DNA of 64,000 nt from Isoetes taiwanensis (GCA_021234155.1 JAJEKV010000003.1:27883166-27947165); one strand, 5' to 3'. Positions 31,455 through 43,610 are shown, counted from the stretch's first letter. The notes: generated by a model not told the origin, from the sequence alone. Program-made: numbers and translations.

Positions 31455-31875
31455 ATGTTTGCTAGAACTGTCCATGAGGTAAGCATGGTTGATGGTGAAC
31501 TCTTTGATAAGCTTGACTATGTTGGAAGAAAAATAAGATCTTGTACCAAACCATTTGGGGGCATACAACTTGTTGTCACAGGAGACTTTTTCCAGCTTCC
31601 ACCTGTGCACCCTGAAAAGGAAGCAAAATATTTTGCATTTAATTCTGATTGCTGGGAAGATTACAGAGTTCGGAAGTGCCCTTGCTCCTTCTAGTCATGA
31701 CTGGCCTTCTTCATATATGCCAGGGCATGACCCTTGACAGAGTAGAAACCGATCTTTCAAGGGCTTTTGAGTATGGTATGGTTTATGCTGCACTTTCTAG
31801 AGTGAGAAACCTTAAAGGTTTGATGCTCCTAGGTTTTGAGCCATCAAAATTAAGGTGCATTCAAAAGTTATATCA
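31455..31875 (+). pseudogene. PIF1-like DNA helicase relic with internal deletion
   Basis: The frame 31,455-31,694 gives [17 protein letters not shown] and [18 protein letters not shown], the Walker B and following motifs of PIF1 5'-3' DNA helicases. A second frame (31,649-31,984) gives CQGMTLDRVETDLSRAFEYG and VYAALSRVRNLKGLMLLGF, the C-terminal motif VI region. In intact PIF1 these blocks are about 150-200 residues apart; here they nearly touch. Walker A is missing. The wording (QGMTLDRVE) is closer to cellular PIF1 than to Helitron helicase. It is not functional. Confidence 0.8.
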
Positions 31876-31984
31876 TTCTATCAGAAGTTGTATCACTATC
31901 ATTCTATCAACTGAAAGTTGTATTCATCATATTGAAAAGCGTGAGAGGTCTACAAACTTGTTGATATGGTGTTTTAGAATGTAA

Positions 31985-33870
31985 AATCTGTAGCTAACTT
32001 GATGCTTTTAACTAAAGTGTCTGATACGGTGTTAATCTGGAAATGCACTTGATCACAGAACTTGGCAGCCAAGAATTCCTACTATACTAAGGTTTCCTTG
32101 TTTAGCAAGTAATATGAAGTGAAATTGTTAAATTCAGAAAAGACCAAGAATTGAGATGTATTCCCAAGCTAAGATTGTATGCTAAATGATCAAGGTAAGA
32201 GTGCCTAATGTAAACTTAAAACTTCACGAAGTTTCACAAAGACCTGTAATATTTTTAAGTATATCATTCTTATCTACAATTTGTCGAAAGCAAAATCCAT
32301 AGCCCAGTTACAAAATCCAGTTAGGGAGAAAATGGAGCTTACATCGTGGAGGAAAAATAACCAAAAGACTTGATTGCCCTGGTTGCAGAGACATGTCTGT
32401 CAGACATACAAATCGGGCAAGGTGATGCCGATGGAACATTTTTGTCCTGACACAGTATTTCTGGTATTTCCATTTGCTTGTAATAGCATAGGGATGTCCA
32501 ACCACCAAATTGTGGCGATATAACAATTGACCAGAAGATGTATGAATACCCCTGTAAGCATGGGTATCTTGCAAATCAAACTTTCTAGAAATATGGCTCC
32601 ATAATAGGGCCTCTATCGTTTTGTTTCCTATTAAATACACAAAGTTTTAACTACTATAATGCAATTTGGAATGATGCCAACCCAGAATCAAGGATCTAGC
32701 ACAATTCTAATTTCCACCACATTATTGACATCAAGACATGCTAAAAAAACCTCACCCTTCTAAGAAATCTCAGTAAAAATGATTTGATAAATGAACTTAC
32801 CTTGCCCAACATTATGCTGCAGACTCCTCTCTGGAGAACTTGCAGAACCAACAACAGAGGCATAATAACGACACTGTACAACATGCTTTGTACACTTCAA
32901 CAATGCCAGACGACTGGTTGAAAGCTTAAGCAACAGTTTTGAATTTCTTGAAGATTGACAAAAGGAGCATCAGTCTCAGACCCTTTTCTGATATCTAAAA
33001 TGTGTGTACGATCCTCACTTTGCAAACTTGCTGCCAATTTTAATTTACCTGATACACTAGAAAGTTGCAGATCCACATTCCCTAACAATAATGACAAGTA
33101 TTCAAAAACACATATTCCTTAGACTATGCCAAACGGGTGGTCCATACCACTATCTTTATTTGAGCTCCTAATTGTCATCAGACTTACAGAATCTGATCAT
33201 GAAGTTCATTAAGAAAATGCATCATTCCAAAATCAATGAAACCAATGTCAATTTTGTCCATTAAAAACAAATGAACAACATAAACTCACAAAGAGATAAA
33301 CAAAACTTTGGACACTCCGTTTCCTTAGTAGGTTTCGCATTCCTTATTAGTAAAATCACAGGCCATGGCTTACCTGTTCAGGCATGTTCAATCAACATGG
33401 TTTTGATATCAAGTTTGTATGATTCATTATGGAAATAAAGCAACAATCTAGTTTTTGCATTTCTTCTCTTCATCTAAATTCCGTGTACTGACTTGGGGTC
33501 CCTGCTCAACTAATGATGTGAAACTTGAGATGTAAATTGCTTCTCATGCCAGCAATGGCAGAGCTAGGGCTATAGTGAAAAGTCAAGTGTCAGAATTCTC
33601 TATTTCTGATACAATATATTTCTCTATTTTCTGGTATTTCTATTTCATAGTGGTCATGTTTAATATTTGACTAGCTCCATTTTGTCTAGATGCTTTTTCC
33701 TCTCCGAGCCCATGCATCTTTATTGTTTTCGTTATTTTGCTAACACCATGAGCCGCAGGTCTATCACATGATGATGATACAACAAATAAACTGAAATAGG
33801 AAAAATGATAATTCTTTGAATGATTGTTTGCATTAAAATCGCTTTTATTGTTGTCCACCTTAAAACATAT
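31985..33870. other. No gene clearly recognised
   Basis: Minus frames at 32,308-32,640 (110 codons) and 32,897-33,097 could be C-terminal remains of the GEN1/SEND1-like gene that ends near 33,880, since that protein's tail is poorly conserved. No motif supports it. Confidence 0.3.
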
Positions 33871-33879
33871 AGAGGTCCG

Positions 33880-34840
33880 GAATAATAAACTTTAATGCGT
33901 TGAATAGAATGTGGATCATAACGACCAAGAATAGAGCCTGTGAAAGAACTATGTTCTGCCATTTCCCTCAGACACCAAATTGACAGTAGAGGAAGTGACT
34001 TCCTAAAGCCCAGTGAAGATGGTAAGAAAGAAATTCCTCCAAGGCTACCATTTCTCGTAGCTTCCACTTGATGCATAACACCGCCTTTACGTGGCCATAA
34101 AGGAATCCTTATGAGGGAAAACTTAGCTCCTAGCAATCTTCTTTACTTATTAAATGACAATTTGTAGAACATGTGGCATGTAGGTTCTCAAATTTTACGT
34201 TTAAACATTTTTCACAAGTGCACCAAACCTTTAGTTTCTTTACGCAACCTCCTTGGATGCAATTGTCATCAATGCCACAAACATGGCACCCCCGCCTTTC
34301 GAATATCGGGATGTCTACAATTAGAACAATGATAATTTCTTCTTTCAAAGCCAGTTGTCTTTGTCATGCGATTCGGTGCTCTTACTCTGGTTTTGAATCT
34401 CATCTTTTCCAAGAGCTCATGAGACTAGGATGTGGCACCACATTGAGTAAAATAACTACCGATCTGTAATAAAAATTCGAATATTGAATTCCCAACCTTT
34501 GTATAATTTGATTTTTGGATACATAAGGATAAGATCGACCGCATTAGCACAACCAATTCTGTGTACACCTTGCTGATGAATTCCACGTTGTAATTCATTT
34601 CGAATCGCTTGATAACGTGCTTTGCACCATAAAGAAGGCAACCACCATCAAGAGTGACACATGCATCAACAATCCCTTGCTGGTTTAGCTCGCACATAAT
34701 GCTTCCGCCCCCTTTGCTTGTAATATCTTGGCATGCCACCATCAAGAGTGACACATGCATCAACAATCCCTTTGCTGGTTTAGCTCGCACATAATGCTTC
34801 ACGCCTCCCCCTTTGCTTGTAATCTTGGCATGCCAAGTAG
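33880..34840 (-). pseudogene. GEN1/SEND1-type XPG-family nuclease relic
   Basis: Read on the minus strand from the right: CELNQQGIVDACVTLDGG then CLLYGAKHVIK (34,720-34,558), the XPG I-region. The usual D-x-D is D-G-G, so one metal-binding Asp is lost. After a frame change, RGIHQQGV.RIGCANA follows, the helix-hairpin-helix. Further on a Cys-rich part (CHVCGIDDNCIQGGC, WCTCEKC; 34,300-34,180) and LLSIWCLREMAE, HSIQRIKVYYSG (about 34,020-33,880) match the zinc-like and chromodomain regions of plant Holliday-junction resolvases. It resolves four-way DNA junctions when intact. The first exon (XPG-N) is absent. Confidence 0.75.
34649..34840 (-). repeat. 92-bp tandem duplication in the nuclease relic
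   Basis: ATCAAGAGTGACACATGCAT through TTGGCATGCC occurs twice in succession here and again twice in copy 2 (51,910-52,100). The duplication therefore predates the large one. It repeats part of the XPG I-region. Confidence 0.85.
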
Positions 34841-34869
34841 CTCGAAGCTCCTAGAAACAATAGAATTCA

Positions 34870-36050
34870 ATCCATTAAGTTTCTAACAAGAGGACATGTG
34901 GATGCCCAAGTCTTGCATGATCCCGAGGAAAAAAAAAAAAAAAGAAAAGGTCTTTTGCATCATACAAGGAACTTGCACAAACAAGAAGATCGGTCGGACA
35001 TTCATAATGTTCAAGAATTGCGTTTATGCCTAAACTTCGCTCATGGAATAAGATAAGAGATGCCCTCATCTATAACATTCACACCGCACATAGCAGGCCA
35101 ACATAGCATGCACATAGTAGACCAACATATGTGATAGCTCGGTTTTTGAGCCATGTATTGCATCTCCTCAGAAAAGCCCGAATGCATTTTTATCTCCTTT
35201 GGTATCGTGACCCAAAATTAGAGAATTCCATACAACTCGATTCAATGTTGGCAATCGTTCAAAGATCTTTAATATTACCACACTTGAAGCGGCACCAATA
35301 AAAAACATCCCAATTCAAGCCACTTCTTATAGTAAACGTGTGTATGTGTTTGCCCCAAGCTGGAGCTCTCTTACTTCCACAAACCGTCCGGAAGGCTTGC
35401 ATATGTAACTCTACCTTGTTGCATCTTATTAAAAACATTGATTGCCTCCTTGGCGGTCCATAAACAAACATCTAACTGTTGTCATTCATTCGGATCTCAC
35501 CGTAATTTTCTTGGACTACTATAGCTCTACTTTGAATCAATCAAGAGCAAATCCGGATAGAAAATATTCACTGCGCGAAGCGCCAAGACCTACAAGGAAA
35601 ATCTTGTGGAGTTCATATTGTTTGATCCAATATATCAAAACCGCTTGAATCAAGCTTTCTGAGAATCGTGCACACGCCAACACTCCGCTTGCTAGGAATT
35701 GCATCCCGGAATGTGGAATGAGAATGCAAATACCTAAATGCATTCCATGTATTAGGTATTATAAGCGCACATTTGGACGGTGCTCATTGAAAATGGATTA
35801 AAAAATGCTCTTCCATCGACTGTTTTAATAAGTGCGGTCGACCACCGCTTCTTGTAAAAAGCATCAAGGCAAGCAAGACTACCAAGAGGAAATCGGCTTC
35901 CCCACTGACCATCTCGTCGTCCGTTACACCACCCTCGGTGAGTATGTAGTATCGAAGCAACATGTTCATGTTTTTGGTAGGAGTTTGGTACAAGTGTGTT
36001 TTATATATGAGTATTTCCGTAGCATTTTCGTATGAAAAAGATTTGGTAGC
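34870..36050 (-). pseudogene. PPR protein relic, copy 1
   Basis: Minus-strand segments in N-to-C order: NVFNKMQQGRVTYASL, then GKHIHTFTIRSGLNWDVF (35,390-35,290), CGNIKDA, and LEHYECPTDLLVCASSLYDA (35,010-34,945), which matches the LEHYxCMVDLLGRAGxL block near the end of PLS-type PPR proteins. Many stops and shifts separate them. It stands in the same orientation as the nuclease relic and immediately before it. The upstream part to 36,050 is poorly preserved. Confidence 0.7.
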
Positions 36051-36425
36051 TAACTGGTAGCATAGGTGTGTGTTTTGTGTGTTGTTGTGTATATAAGAAA
36101 CGAACAAAATTTTATGTGCATGCTTCTTACGCCATGAAAAAATAGTTTCTCAATAGTTCTTTTGCTTTTCCGCTATGCCAACGGATCATTGGGTTGAAGG
36201 AAGACAGAACTACTTGGAGCCTTCTCCGTAGTAAATTTGAAAGCAAATGCGGTTGGAGGTATTATTGTTATCGTTATATTTAAGTTAATATAATATAATA
36301 AAATTGCCTATTATTGACTCCTCCTTCTTCAAATGCGGTAAAGACATGTTCTTTGGATCTCACATGTCCCATAAGTAATTGCGATGTGTAAGGCCCATGC
36401 AATATTTAACAACACCCGGGGCTCC

Positions 36426-36688
36426 TCTGGAGGTGCTGGGGGTCGGGGGGGCCTGGCCTCCCGGGAGGGGCTGGGGGTACAGGGGGTCCTGGAGGCGGCC
36501 CTGGAGGCCCTGGTGGCCCGGGAGGCATTGGAGTCAACCCACCTGATATTAGTCGACTCGTAAATGCTTGCCCTCCCATGCCGCACCATGCTCACAATGG
36601 TGCACCTGGGAGCCCAGGGTCAAGTGGTTCTCCTGGGCAAGATGGTGGACCTTGCGAAGTTGGAGGAGCAGGCGGCCCTGGGGGCTAA
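36426..36688 (+). pseudogene. Gly/Pro-rich reading frame, copy 1
   Basis: A continuous plus frame gives GGPGGGPGGPGGPGGIGV, then NPPDISRLVNACPPM, HNGAPGSPGSSGSPGQDGGP and a stop at 36,686-36,688. It has no start codon of its own and could be a 3' exon. The G-x-P composition recalls low-complexity RNA-binding or cell-wall proteins, but no family is identified. Copy 2 (53,740-54,000) carries an extra base before the stop, breaking the end. Confidence 0.35.
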
Positions 36689-37914
36689 ACCTTAGGTTGA
36701 GAGCTGAAATAAGTGCTGGTTGTTATGCCAGTCTAAAATCGTTGAAGCTTTTGCTGTAGAAGATGTCAGATTTTAAAAAACTATCAATAAGTTTGAGTAT
36801 GGAAATTTAAACTTTGAAAGCTCAGCAGTTTATGACAGCAAAAAATAGTAAACGCAAAAATAGAAAACGCTATGGTGGTCTATTTATGTAGTAGAGATTT
36901 TAGTTTCAGTTTTTATGACATGTTGTCAAATAGTTCCTCTGGAGATTTTACCAATATGTCCTCCTCTCTTCCAACTTCATAAGTCATTGTGTGACATCTT
37001 CCCAATGCAACTCTGGCTCAAGAATTGACCAAAGTTTTTGTAGAACACATTAAAGTGCTTGGCTCTATTTTTGCGTAGTATACAACATAACATATGGTTG
37101 ACGTCTAATTGTTGGTTATATGACATGAGATTTGCATGGAGAAGCATGTATCCATGTTGGAGCAGATCAAGGTAGATGAATATGTGAAATTGAAGCACAA
37201 AGTAAAATGAAAGCATACTTGGCTGTACATCTACTTAGGTCTTTCAAATAGACATTGGTAGAGCAAGATGATAATCCAACATTATTTCCAAAAAATCATA
37301 TACCAAATATCCTCCACAAACTTTCCCAACATCAAGCAATTAGCGATGCACATTAAAATGCTAAATATATTGTGGTATTATAGCTCAGATGCTAAATATA
37401 TTAATATCATGAATGATATTAATCAAATATATACACCCAATAACACAATTCTAAAAAAAAAATATTCTTGGATTTGAAGACTTTGTTATGGTTGGTAATG
37501 GTTTCTTTTTTAACATTTCCATGTGTTAGAGCTGCATTAGAGAGTAGCCAAAATCACAAAGAGAAGTAGTGAAAAGTAGAGGTGCATTAGAGAGTAGCCA
37601 AAATAGTTGACAAAGAAATAGAAGTAGTGAAAAGTAGCTCATTTACAAGTAGGATAGTTTTGTACGTTACCAAGTTAGCTTGAAGCTAGTATGTGCAATG
37701 ATTTAGCAACATCTATCTGATATTCCAATGACTACAAAAACGTGTTTGTATATTAGCTTGGGAGTTCATTTGCAATAATGTATTTTATGTGCAACGATTT
37801 GGCACCGTCTATTTGATATTCCAATGACTACTTACATTAGCTTGGGAGTTCATTTGCAATAATGGAAAATATATTTTGTATGGTTTTTTTTTAAACGTTG
37901 ATTAACCTTTGAAA

Positions 37915-38008
37915 TCTTTTATTATAATATAATAAAACGCTACACAAGTTGGAGAAAACATTTGCAGGCTCCCAAGCTATGCCTAGCATTGCTGGGCACC
38001 GTTACTAG
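37915..38008 (+). mobile_element. Very short Helitron-like element
   Basis: It starts TCTTTTATTATAATATAAT after A, and ends with a GCCTAGC/GCTGGGC hairpin (37,981-37,997), ACCGTTA and CTAG before T. The 3' 45 bases match those of the 12,492-14,222 Helitron (CATTTRCAGGCTC, then the hairpin at the same spacing). If both ends belong together the element is only 94 bp. No empty site was found for this insertion. Confidence 0.6.
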
Positions 38009-38440
38009 TTTTATAAGAGATCCTCATTGTCTTCACATCATGTAAAATAAAGAAGTTTTGTTGTATTATGCTTCCGATGATCCCAACACCATATTCATAA
38101 ATGGGCCCTATCAATAAGCACATTTGGGAATCATCGTCTTAGCTCACATAATTCTCTTGTGAAGATCCTTGAAATTGGACAATAAAGAATGAAGAAAAGG
38201 GGCATAAGATACAAGGCTAACAAGAGAACACAAATAGATGAAGAAGACAATGGCTTTTTTCAAACAAACATACAAATACACGTCACATTGACAACGCAAA
38301 TGGCCTGTTAAATATTGAGGATATTACAAAATATCCTAAATTTCACTATAAACACTGGATAGCTCTTTCTGGACTTGTACCAGATCAATATATCATGGTA
38401 GAATGAATGTAGCTGCATTAAAATAATGAATGACTTTACA
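38009..38440 (-). pseudogene. Protease C-terminal fragment and flank, copy 1
   Basis: Homologous to 12,027-12,491. The left 170 bases are the decayed protease C-terminus. The remainder is the shared downstream sequence leading into the intact locus's 3' flank. Confidence 0.7.
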
Positions 38441-38860
38441 AGATATTTTCTTATGACAATATACTCAAACATTCTCATACTTTAAAGGCTCTGACTTTCT
38501 TTATGACCAAAAAACCTCTTTCAATTTGGAGTGTGGGTATCTAGGTGCATTCTGAACATTTAGTATACATATATGTAGTTGCATTCTATACTTGATTATA
38601 CATTTCGATTGTACAATATGTCCCTTCCGTGGCTTGGTGGCAAGTCATCTGTGGTTTGGTTGCCATATTTTATGACGGAAAAAAATATTATCTATCTACC
38701 TAACTACCAAAACTTCTTATTTTCCCTTCCCATCTAGGGATTGCCCTCATTGCCTTCAGATAACAAGCACCTGTTAAAGAAATGGCAACATAGTGCACTT
38801 CATACTAGTGCATCAGTTCATAACTCTAAGTAACAAATGAGCATAGTTTGATCCCTTCAA
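38441..38860 (-). repeat. Protease 3' flank, copy 1
   Basis: About 420 bases shared with 9,230-9,437, 14,223-14,474 and 55,700-56,118. This uninterrupted version includes the empty site of the Helitron and of the SINE cluster and second LINE found at 12-16 kb. Confidence 0.75.
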
Positions 38861-38863
38861 AAT

Positions 38864-40203
38864 CTATAACTTGCTGCAATCTGTCTTTGTAAAAGAGAGT
38901 GTCATTGTTTTAGCATCATGTGAAATGAGATGATTTTGTTGCATTATGCTTCCGATGACCCCAACACCATATGCATAACTAGGGCTTATCAATAAGCACA
39001 TTTGGGAATTGTCGTCGTCGAAGCTCACATAATTTTCTTGTGGAAGGTGCCATGAAGCCCCTTGAAATTGGAGACTAAAGGATGGCACCTTCACATTAGG
39101 CATATTTGAAATATCAAAGCAAACAGTATTGACGCCATTATCTATTAAAGGTAGGTGTGGCAAAGCATCAATAAATGCGTCTTTTATAGCAAGAAACACT
39201 GGATAGTTAAACATGGCCGGCGGAGTGCCTGAGTCAAATACGATACACTGAAAGTTGAGATCTATCAGTATTGCACCTTGAAATCACAAGTATTGCCAAC
39301 AGTTACACTTTCAAGGTGGACATGGTATAAGCCATCTAGATTGTCAAGAATCGGAGTGGAATGACTAGAAGATGGGAAAGTGTCTCCAAGGAACAAATGG
39401 CCATCTACATCTTCAGAATAATGTGGGATGCAATATGAGAACTTTCGATCAAGGGAATGAAGTTGCGAGAGGAGAGAACCATGTTTGAGATTTAACCCAA
39501 AGAGGCCATCATTAAAATCTCCTATGACGCTATGTGCGCAACCTATAGTTATGTTGGAAGTCAAAGTTCGATGTGAGGAGACAAGGGTTATGGAGTCCCT
39601 GACATATTCTCCAATATTCCCACTTTCATCTGCATACCAATAGTCATATACACACGAGTCATGATGACGACTATATTTCTTAGGATCATGAGGGCAAGAG
39701 GATCGCGTCAAAGATGCACATTCATGGGAATGGCAAGAGATGGAAGAAAAAGAAGTTGAATGAGAAGGATCGAGCATTGGGCCAGTACATTCCTTGCAAG
39801 GGCTACATTGTATCCAAACCAATTCACTCCCAGTATCCATGACTACTAGGTATTTTTTTGGTGGACTACCTACATACACCTCCATCATGTAATTTGCTCC
39901 AGATGCTCCAGAATATAGGGGATATAGGTTGCTTTTATATGGACCTTTTATTCTAGCCATGAGGGTTTCCCATCGCTCATTGCTTCTTATTGCTCCTCGA
40001 GCTAGCTTCTCAGGTATGGATAGACCTGCATCTACATGATGCAATTTTGTTCTATATACTTCTGCCTTTGCTACTTGTCCAATCACCCCGAGTATGAAGA
40101 AAATCCATAATAATACACTCACACAAGTGCTTGCCATGACATACAACATTCTCATGACCGCTATTGATATATATATGCCAACTCTTACTTTTAAAAATGC
40201 CAT
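38864..40203 (-). CDS. Nepenthesin-type aspartic protease (one frameshift)
   Basis: Predicted secreted or vacuolar A1B-family pepsin-like protease. The 312-codon first frame starts at 40,203; the Met at 40,137 (MASTCVSVLLWIFFILG) looks like the true signal-peptide start, with a TATATATA run just upstream. After a propeptide the mature part begins near MMEVYVGSPPKKY. The first active site is VMDTGSELVWIQC, with the Cys-rich nepenthesin insert (CSPCKECTG, SSCPHDPKKYSRHHDSC) after it, the flap YADESGNIGEYV and GLFGLNLKHGSLLSQL. The second active site, IVFDSGTP, lies at 39,215-39,240 in another frame, continuing NVKVPSFSLQFQG to TKTDC at 38,864. Total length (about 430 residues) is normal. One small indel near 39,240-39,265 breaks the frame, at a site where the two copies disagree beside CTG. 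It could be an intact gene misread, or a young pseudogene. There is no intron. Confidence 0.8.
40160..40180 (-). promoter_or_regulatory. TATA-like run before the protease start
   Basis: Minus-strand CATATATATATC lies about 30 bases upstream of the Met at 40,137. If used as a TATA box it would favour a downstream start. Weak evidence. Confidence 0.25.
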
Positions 40204-41905
40204 TGGCCCCTTTTCCCCTTAGCCTTTTACCTTTGGACACTCTGTTTCCTTATTAGGTTTCGCATTCGTCCTTCGTTGTTGGCATTCCGTTGCGTTGCGC
40301 CTTCAGGAATCAAGCTTGCTCGGTAAGCCCCAGAATCCTGTATGTTGTTGTATGCCGGAATGCCATGTTCAATTCCGGCAGTGGCTTACTGTTCAGGCAT
40401 GTTTGTTCAGGGATGTTCAGTCAGCATTGTGTTGATTTCAAGATTTTGTATGATTTAGTCCTTTGAGCCATGGAAATAAAGCAGGAATTTAGTTTTTTTC
40501 ATTTCTTCTCTTCATCTGAATTCCATCTCCTGACTTAGGGTCCCATTTCCATGCGAGCAATGGCGGGAGACTATCCAAATGATTAAATTTGAATGGCTAG
40601 AGCATGACATCAAACGTCAAGCCATTGAATTACAATGTTTGCAGAAGATGGCAGAATTGGCCACTTTGATTGTTCACCTTTGAACCAACCATTAGTTTTT
40701 GTTATGATGTTTAAGAACGAGATTAGGGTAATAATCTGTTGAACAATCTGGTGAGAATAAATAAAAACAGAATGACAGGAGCAATGCTTTTGGCCAATGT
40801 TGAGGACTTCCTCTGATGCCTGGATCATTAATAAATTCTCCAGCTTGAGCCTTGCGGCAATGGCCAGCCATTATAGCTAGCTTATCCTGTAACAGAAAAT
40901 GCTGATCTTACGTTTCAAGCTGTAACAAAAAAATGTTGTATCATGGTACCGATGGATACACAGGCATACAATGCAACAACAATACTGACATGGCAATTTT
41001 GAGCTTCAGAAGAAGAAGTAGAAGTTTAAGCATTGAACCATTTAAAACCTTGAGATCTTTGAATTTTATGCTCTGTTGAACTCTGCATAGGCATTGCAAA
41101 TTGCAGGCAGCAATCTGTTCCTGAAGCTCTTTCTTTACCATATTCAGAGCAACTAATAGATGCTCGTCCTAATTAAAGCAGATTTCCGGTTCCCATATAC
41201 AATTTGTTTGAAGGCATGGCAGAGCTGGCAACCCTCCATGCGTTAGCACCTTATTTTCTTACATGAAGTTTTTCAAGCTCATATAAGTTAGCTGCAGTAA
41301 AAATAGATTATTTTATTGCAAGCTCATCAATTAGCTGCAGGTAGAATAGTGTTTTGCTCCTTATTCTATATGTAATTTATAGGCTACAAACATCAGCATT
41401 CACACAGTCTATATGTGTACTAATATGGTAGCTCATTGTAACCGAATATTTATGATTCCATTATTTGATATTGCTTACTGCAATTAAGTGCAAATTCAAG
41501 GAAGCTTGCATTGATGCATCTTGCAGATGCGGGATCATGTGGATTCACATGCCAAAATAGGTGACATGGTAAACTGGTACAATTTTGTGTGGATGCCATG
41601 TTTATTTAGAACTAATTTTGTCTCATCAGGCTTGGCATACTACCACTAGATAAAGCATGAAGTGTAATGGGCTGAATTCTTTGTTGAGCACTGGCTCCAA
41701 GAACTCAAGTAGATAATTTTAGGAGTATTGCATGCATCTTTTATCCTATTCCATTTATAGTCCTATCGCATCTGAGATAATTTGGTTGTTGTGTGGATTG
41801 CTTTCAAAGCTCAAAGAGATACATTTTAATATGTTATATCAACGAGCCTTAGAAAATTGCATGTTCAGAAAGTGACTAATTCATTGAAATTAATAGGTGA
41901 ACAGA
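40204..41905. other. Upstream region of the protease, no gene recognised
   Basis: Duplicated almost unchanged at 57,459-59,160. Short minus frames (40,610-40,828; 40,941-41,141) are identical in the two copies but match no family. It would contain the protease promoter. Confidence 0.4.
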
Positions 41906-42430
41906 TATGCATCGTGCTTCTAAATGGGATATAGAATGTCATCTTTGTGCGGACCATATCTTCACAAGAACTTATGTGGCAGATATCTTTGCGGGTGCAT
42001 AGGTTATATAGGCATTGACTTGAGAAGTATGATCTAAGTTAGATGGATTTAAAACAAAGTATTATAAATTAGAACCATAGGTTATGTAGGCATTGACTTG
42101 AAGAAGTATGATATAAGTTAGATGCATTTTATTTAAAAGAGAGTATTATGCAAGATGTTTTGGGTTGCTGGAGGGAATATTCTCTACATCCGCAGGTCAA
42201 GGGCAGGTTATTTGGTGTATAAATTTTTTTGAACCATTGGTTTTAGGTTTTTTTCATTTTTTTCTTTTTTTCTTTTTTTCTTTTTCTTTTTTGCTTCATG
42301 TGTTCTTACTTAACGTCTGAGCTGTTGCAACCATTGAACTTACGTGTTGTTCATTGCCACAGAGACGTTAGCAAGTTCTCTGAAATTAGGTGGCAGAAAG
42401 GATGGATTGAGAAACGAAGTAAGGCGGCAT
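41906..42430 (+). repeat. Dispersed repeat Y, copy 1
   Basis: Matches 16,898-17,300, with an internal partial duplication of GATTTAAAAC / ATTAGAACCATAGG / GCATTGACTTGA words (42,005-42,110). It contains a T-rich tract at 42,240-42,290. Confidence 0.65.
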
Positions 42431-42529
42431 AAACAATGACGGGAATGCCTTGTAAACCTACACATTATTGAATCTTGCTTCAACTTCCTTCCCTTCTCCT
42501 ATGGTTTGACGGCTAGTCCTTTGGATTGG

Positions 42530-43610
42530 CAATTAGGAGGCCTTGTGTTTAAGTCTACATAGAGAGGACCTCATATAGGGGTTCTCATTAAAATCTACAT
42601 ATATAAACAAGCAGATATATCGAGCTATTGCCTTTGTAATACTGATAACTAACTGGAAACGTAGTGCATCAATGATACTTGTTTATTTATGAAAATGTGG
42701 CAACAAAATGCCATATATGTCTTTGTACCATTCAGTGAAAATGTTTAATGTTTAAAGTTTAAGCTTATTTATTAGGTTAGCCTACTTTTTTAGGTTTATT
42801 AGGTTAGCCTACATGCTTATTTATGGAAAATGTGGCCACAGAATATACTGCTCATGTCTTTGTACCATTCAAATGTTGCAATTTTTTTTAAGTTTATTAG
42901 CTTGGGCTATTCCAGTTAGTTAGTACCAGAAATTGGTAGGGTCAAGAGATATTCTTGAGTTGTGACTTGGGATTAACAACCTATAGAAACTACACTAAGG
43001 CCCGTAGAGCATGAGTGCCTTGGATAAGTTCCTCATAAAATGTTGCATTATAGACACGCAATATGGCGTTCTTGTAAGCAAAGTCTGTCTTGGACATATA
43101 GGGGACCTCATATAGGGGTTCTCATTAAAAGTTGCATATATAAACAAGCAGATATATCGAGCTATTGCCTTTGTAATACTGATAACTAACTGGAAACGTA
43201 GTGCATCAATGATGCTTGTTTATTTATGAAAATGTGGCAACAAAATATTGGATATGTCTTTGTACCATTCAGTGAAAATGTTTAATGTTTAAAGTTTAAG
43301 CTTATTTATTAGGTTAGCCTACTTTTTTAGGTTTATTAAGTTAGCCTAGATGCTTATTTATGGAAAATGTGGCCACAGAATATACTGCTCATATCTTTTT
43401 ACCATTCAAATGTTGCAATTTTTTTTAAGTTTATTAGCTTGGGCTATTCCAGTTAGTTAGTACCAGAAATTGGCAGGGTCAAGAGATATTCTTGAGTTGT
43501 GATTTGGGATTAACAACCTATAGAAACTACACGAAGGACCGTAGAGCATGAGTGCCTTGGATAAGTTCCTCATAAAATGTTGCATTATAGACATGCAATA
43601 TGGCGTTAGC
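42530..43610 (+). repeat. 537-bp tandem duplication, copy 1
   Basis: GCAGATATATCGAG occurs at 42,611 and 43,148, and the sequence between repeats nearly unchanged, including GAGCATGAGTGCCTTGG at 43,009 and 43,546. No gene is recognised in the unit apart from the start of the 43,548 frame. Confidence 0.9.

Noticed and set aside
31455-31984. Helicase of an autonomous Helitron
   Set aside because: The motifs read as cellular PIF1, there is no Rep domain, and no Helitron ends bracket the region.
34130-34802. A working GEN1/SEND1 gene
   Set aside because: Frameshifts, an internal 92-bp duplication, a lost metal-binding Asp and no N-terminal exon.
39215-39265. Programmed frameshift or intron in the protease
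   Set aside because: No slippery heptamer or splice pair is evident; the copies disagree here at CTG sites, so indel or misread is simpler.
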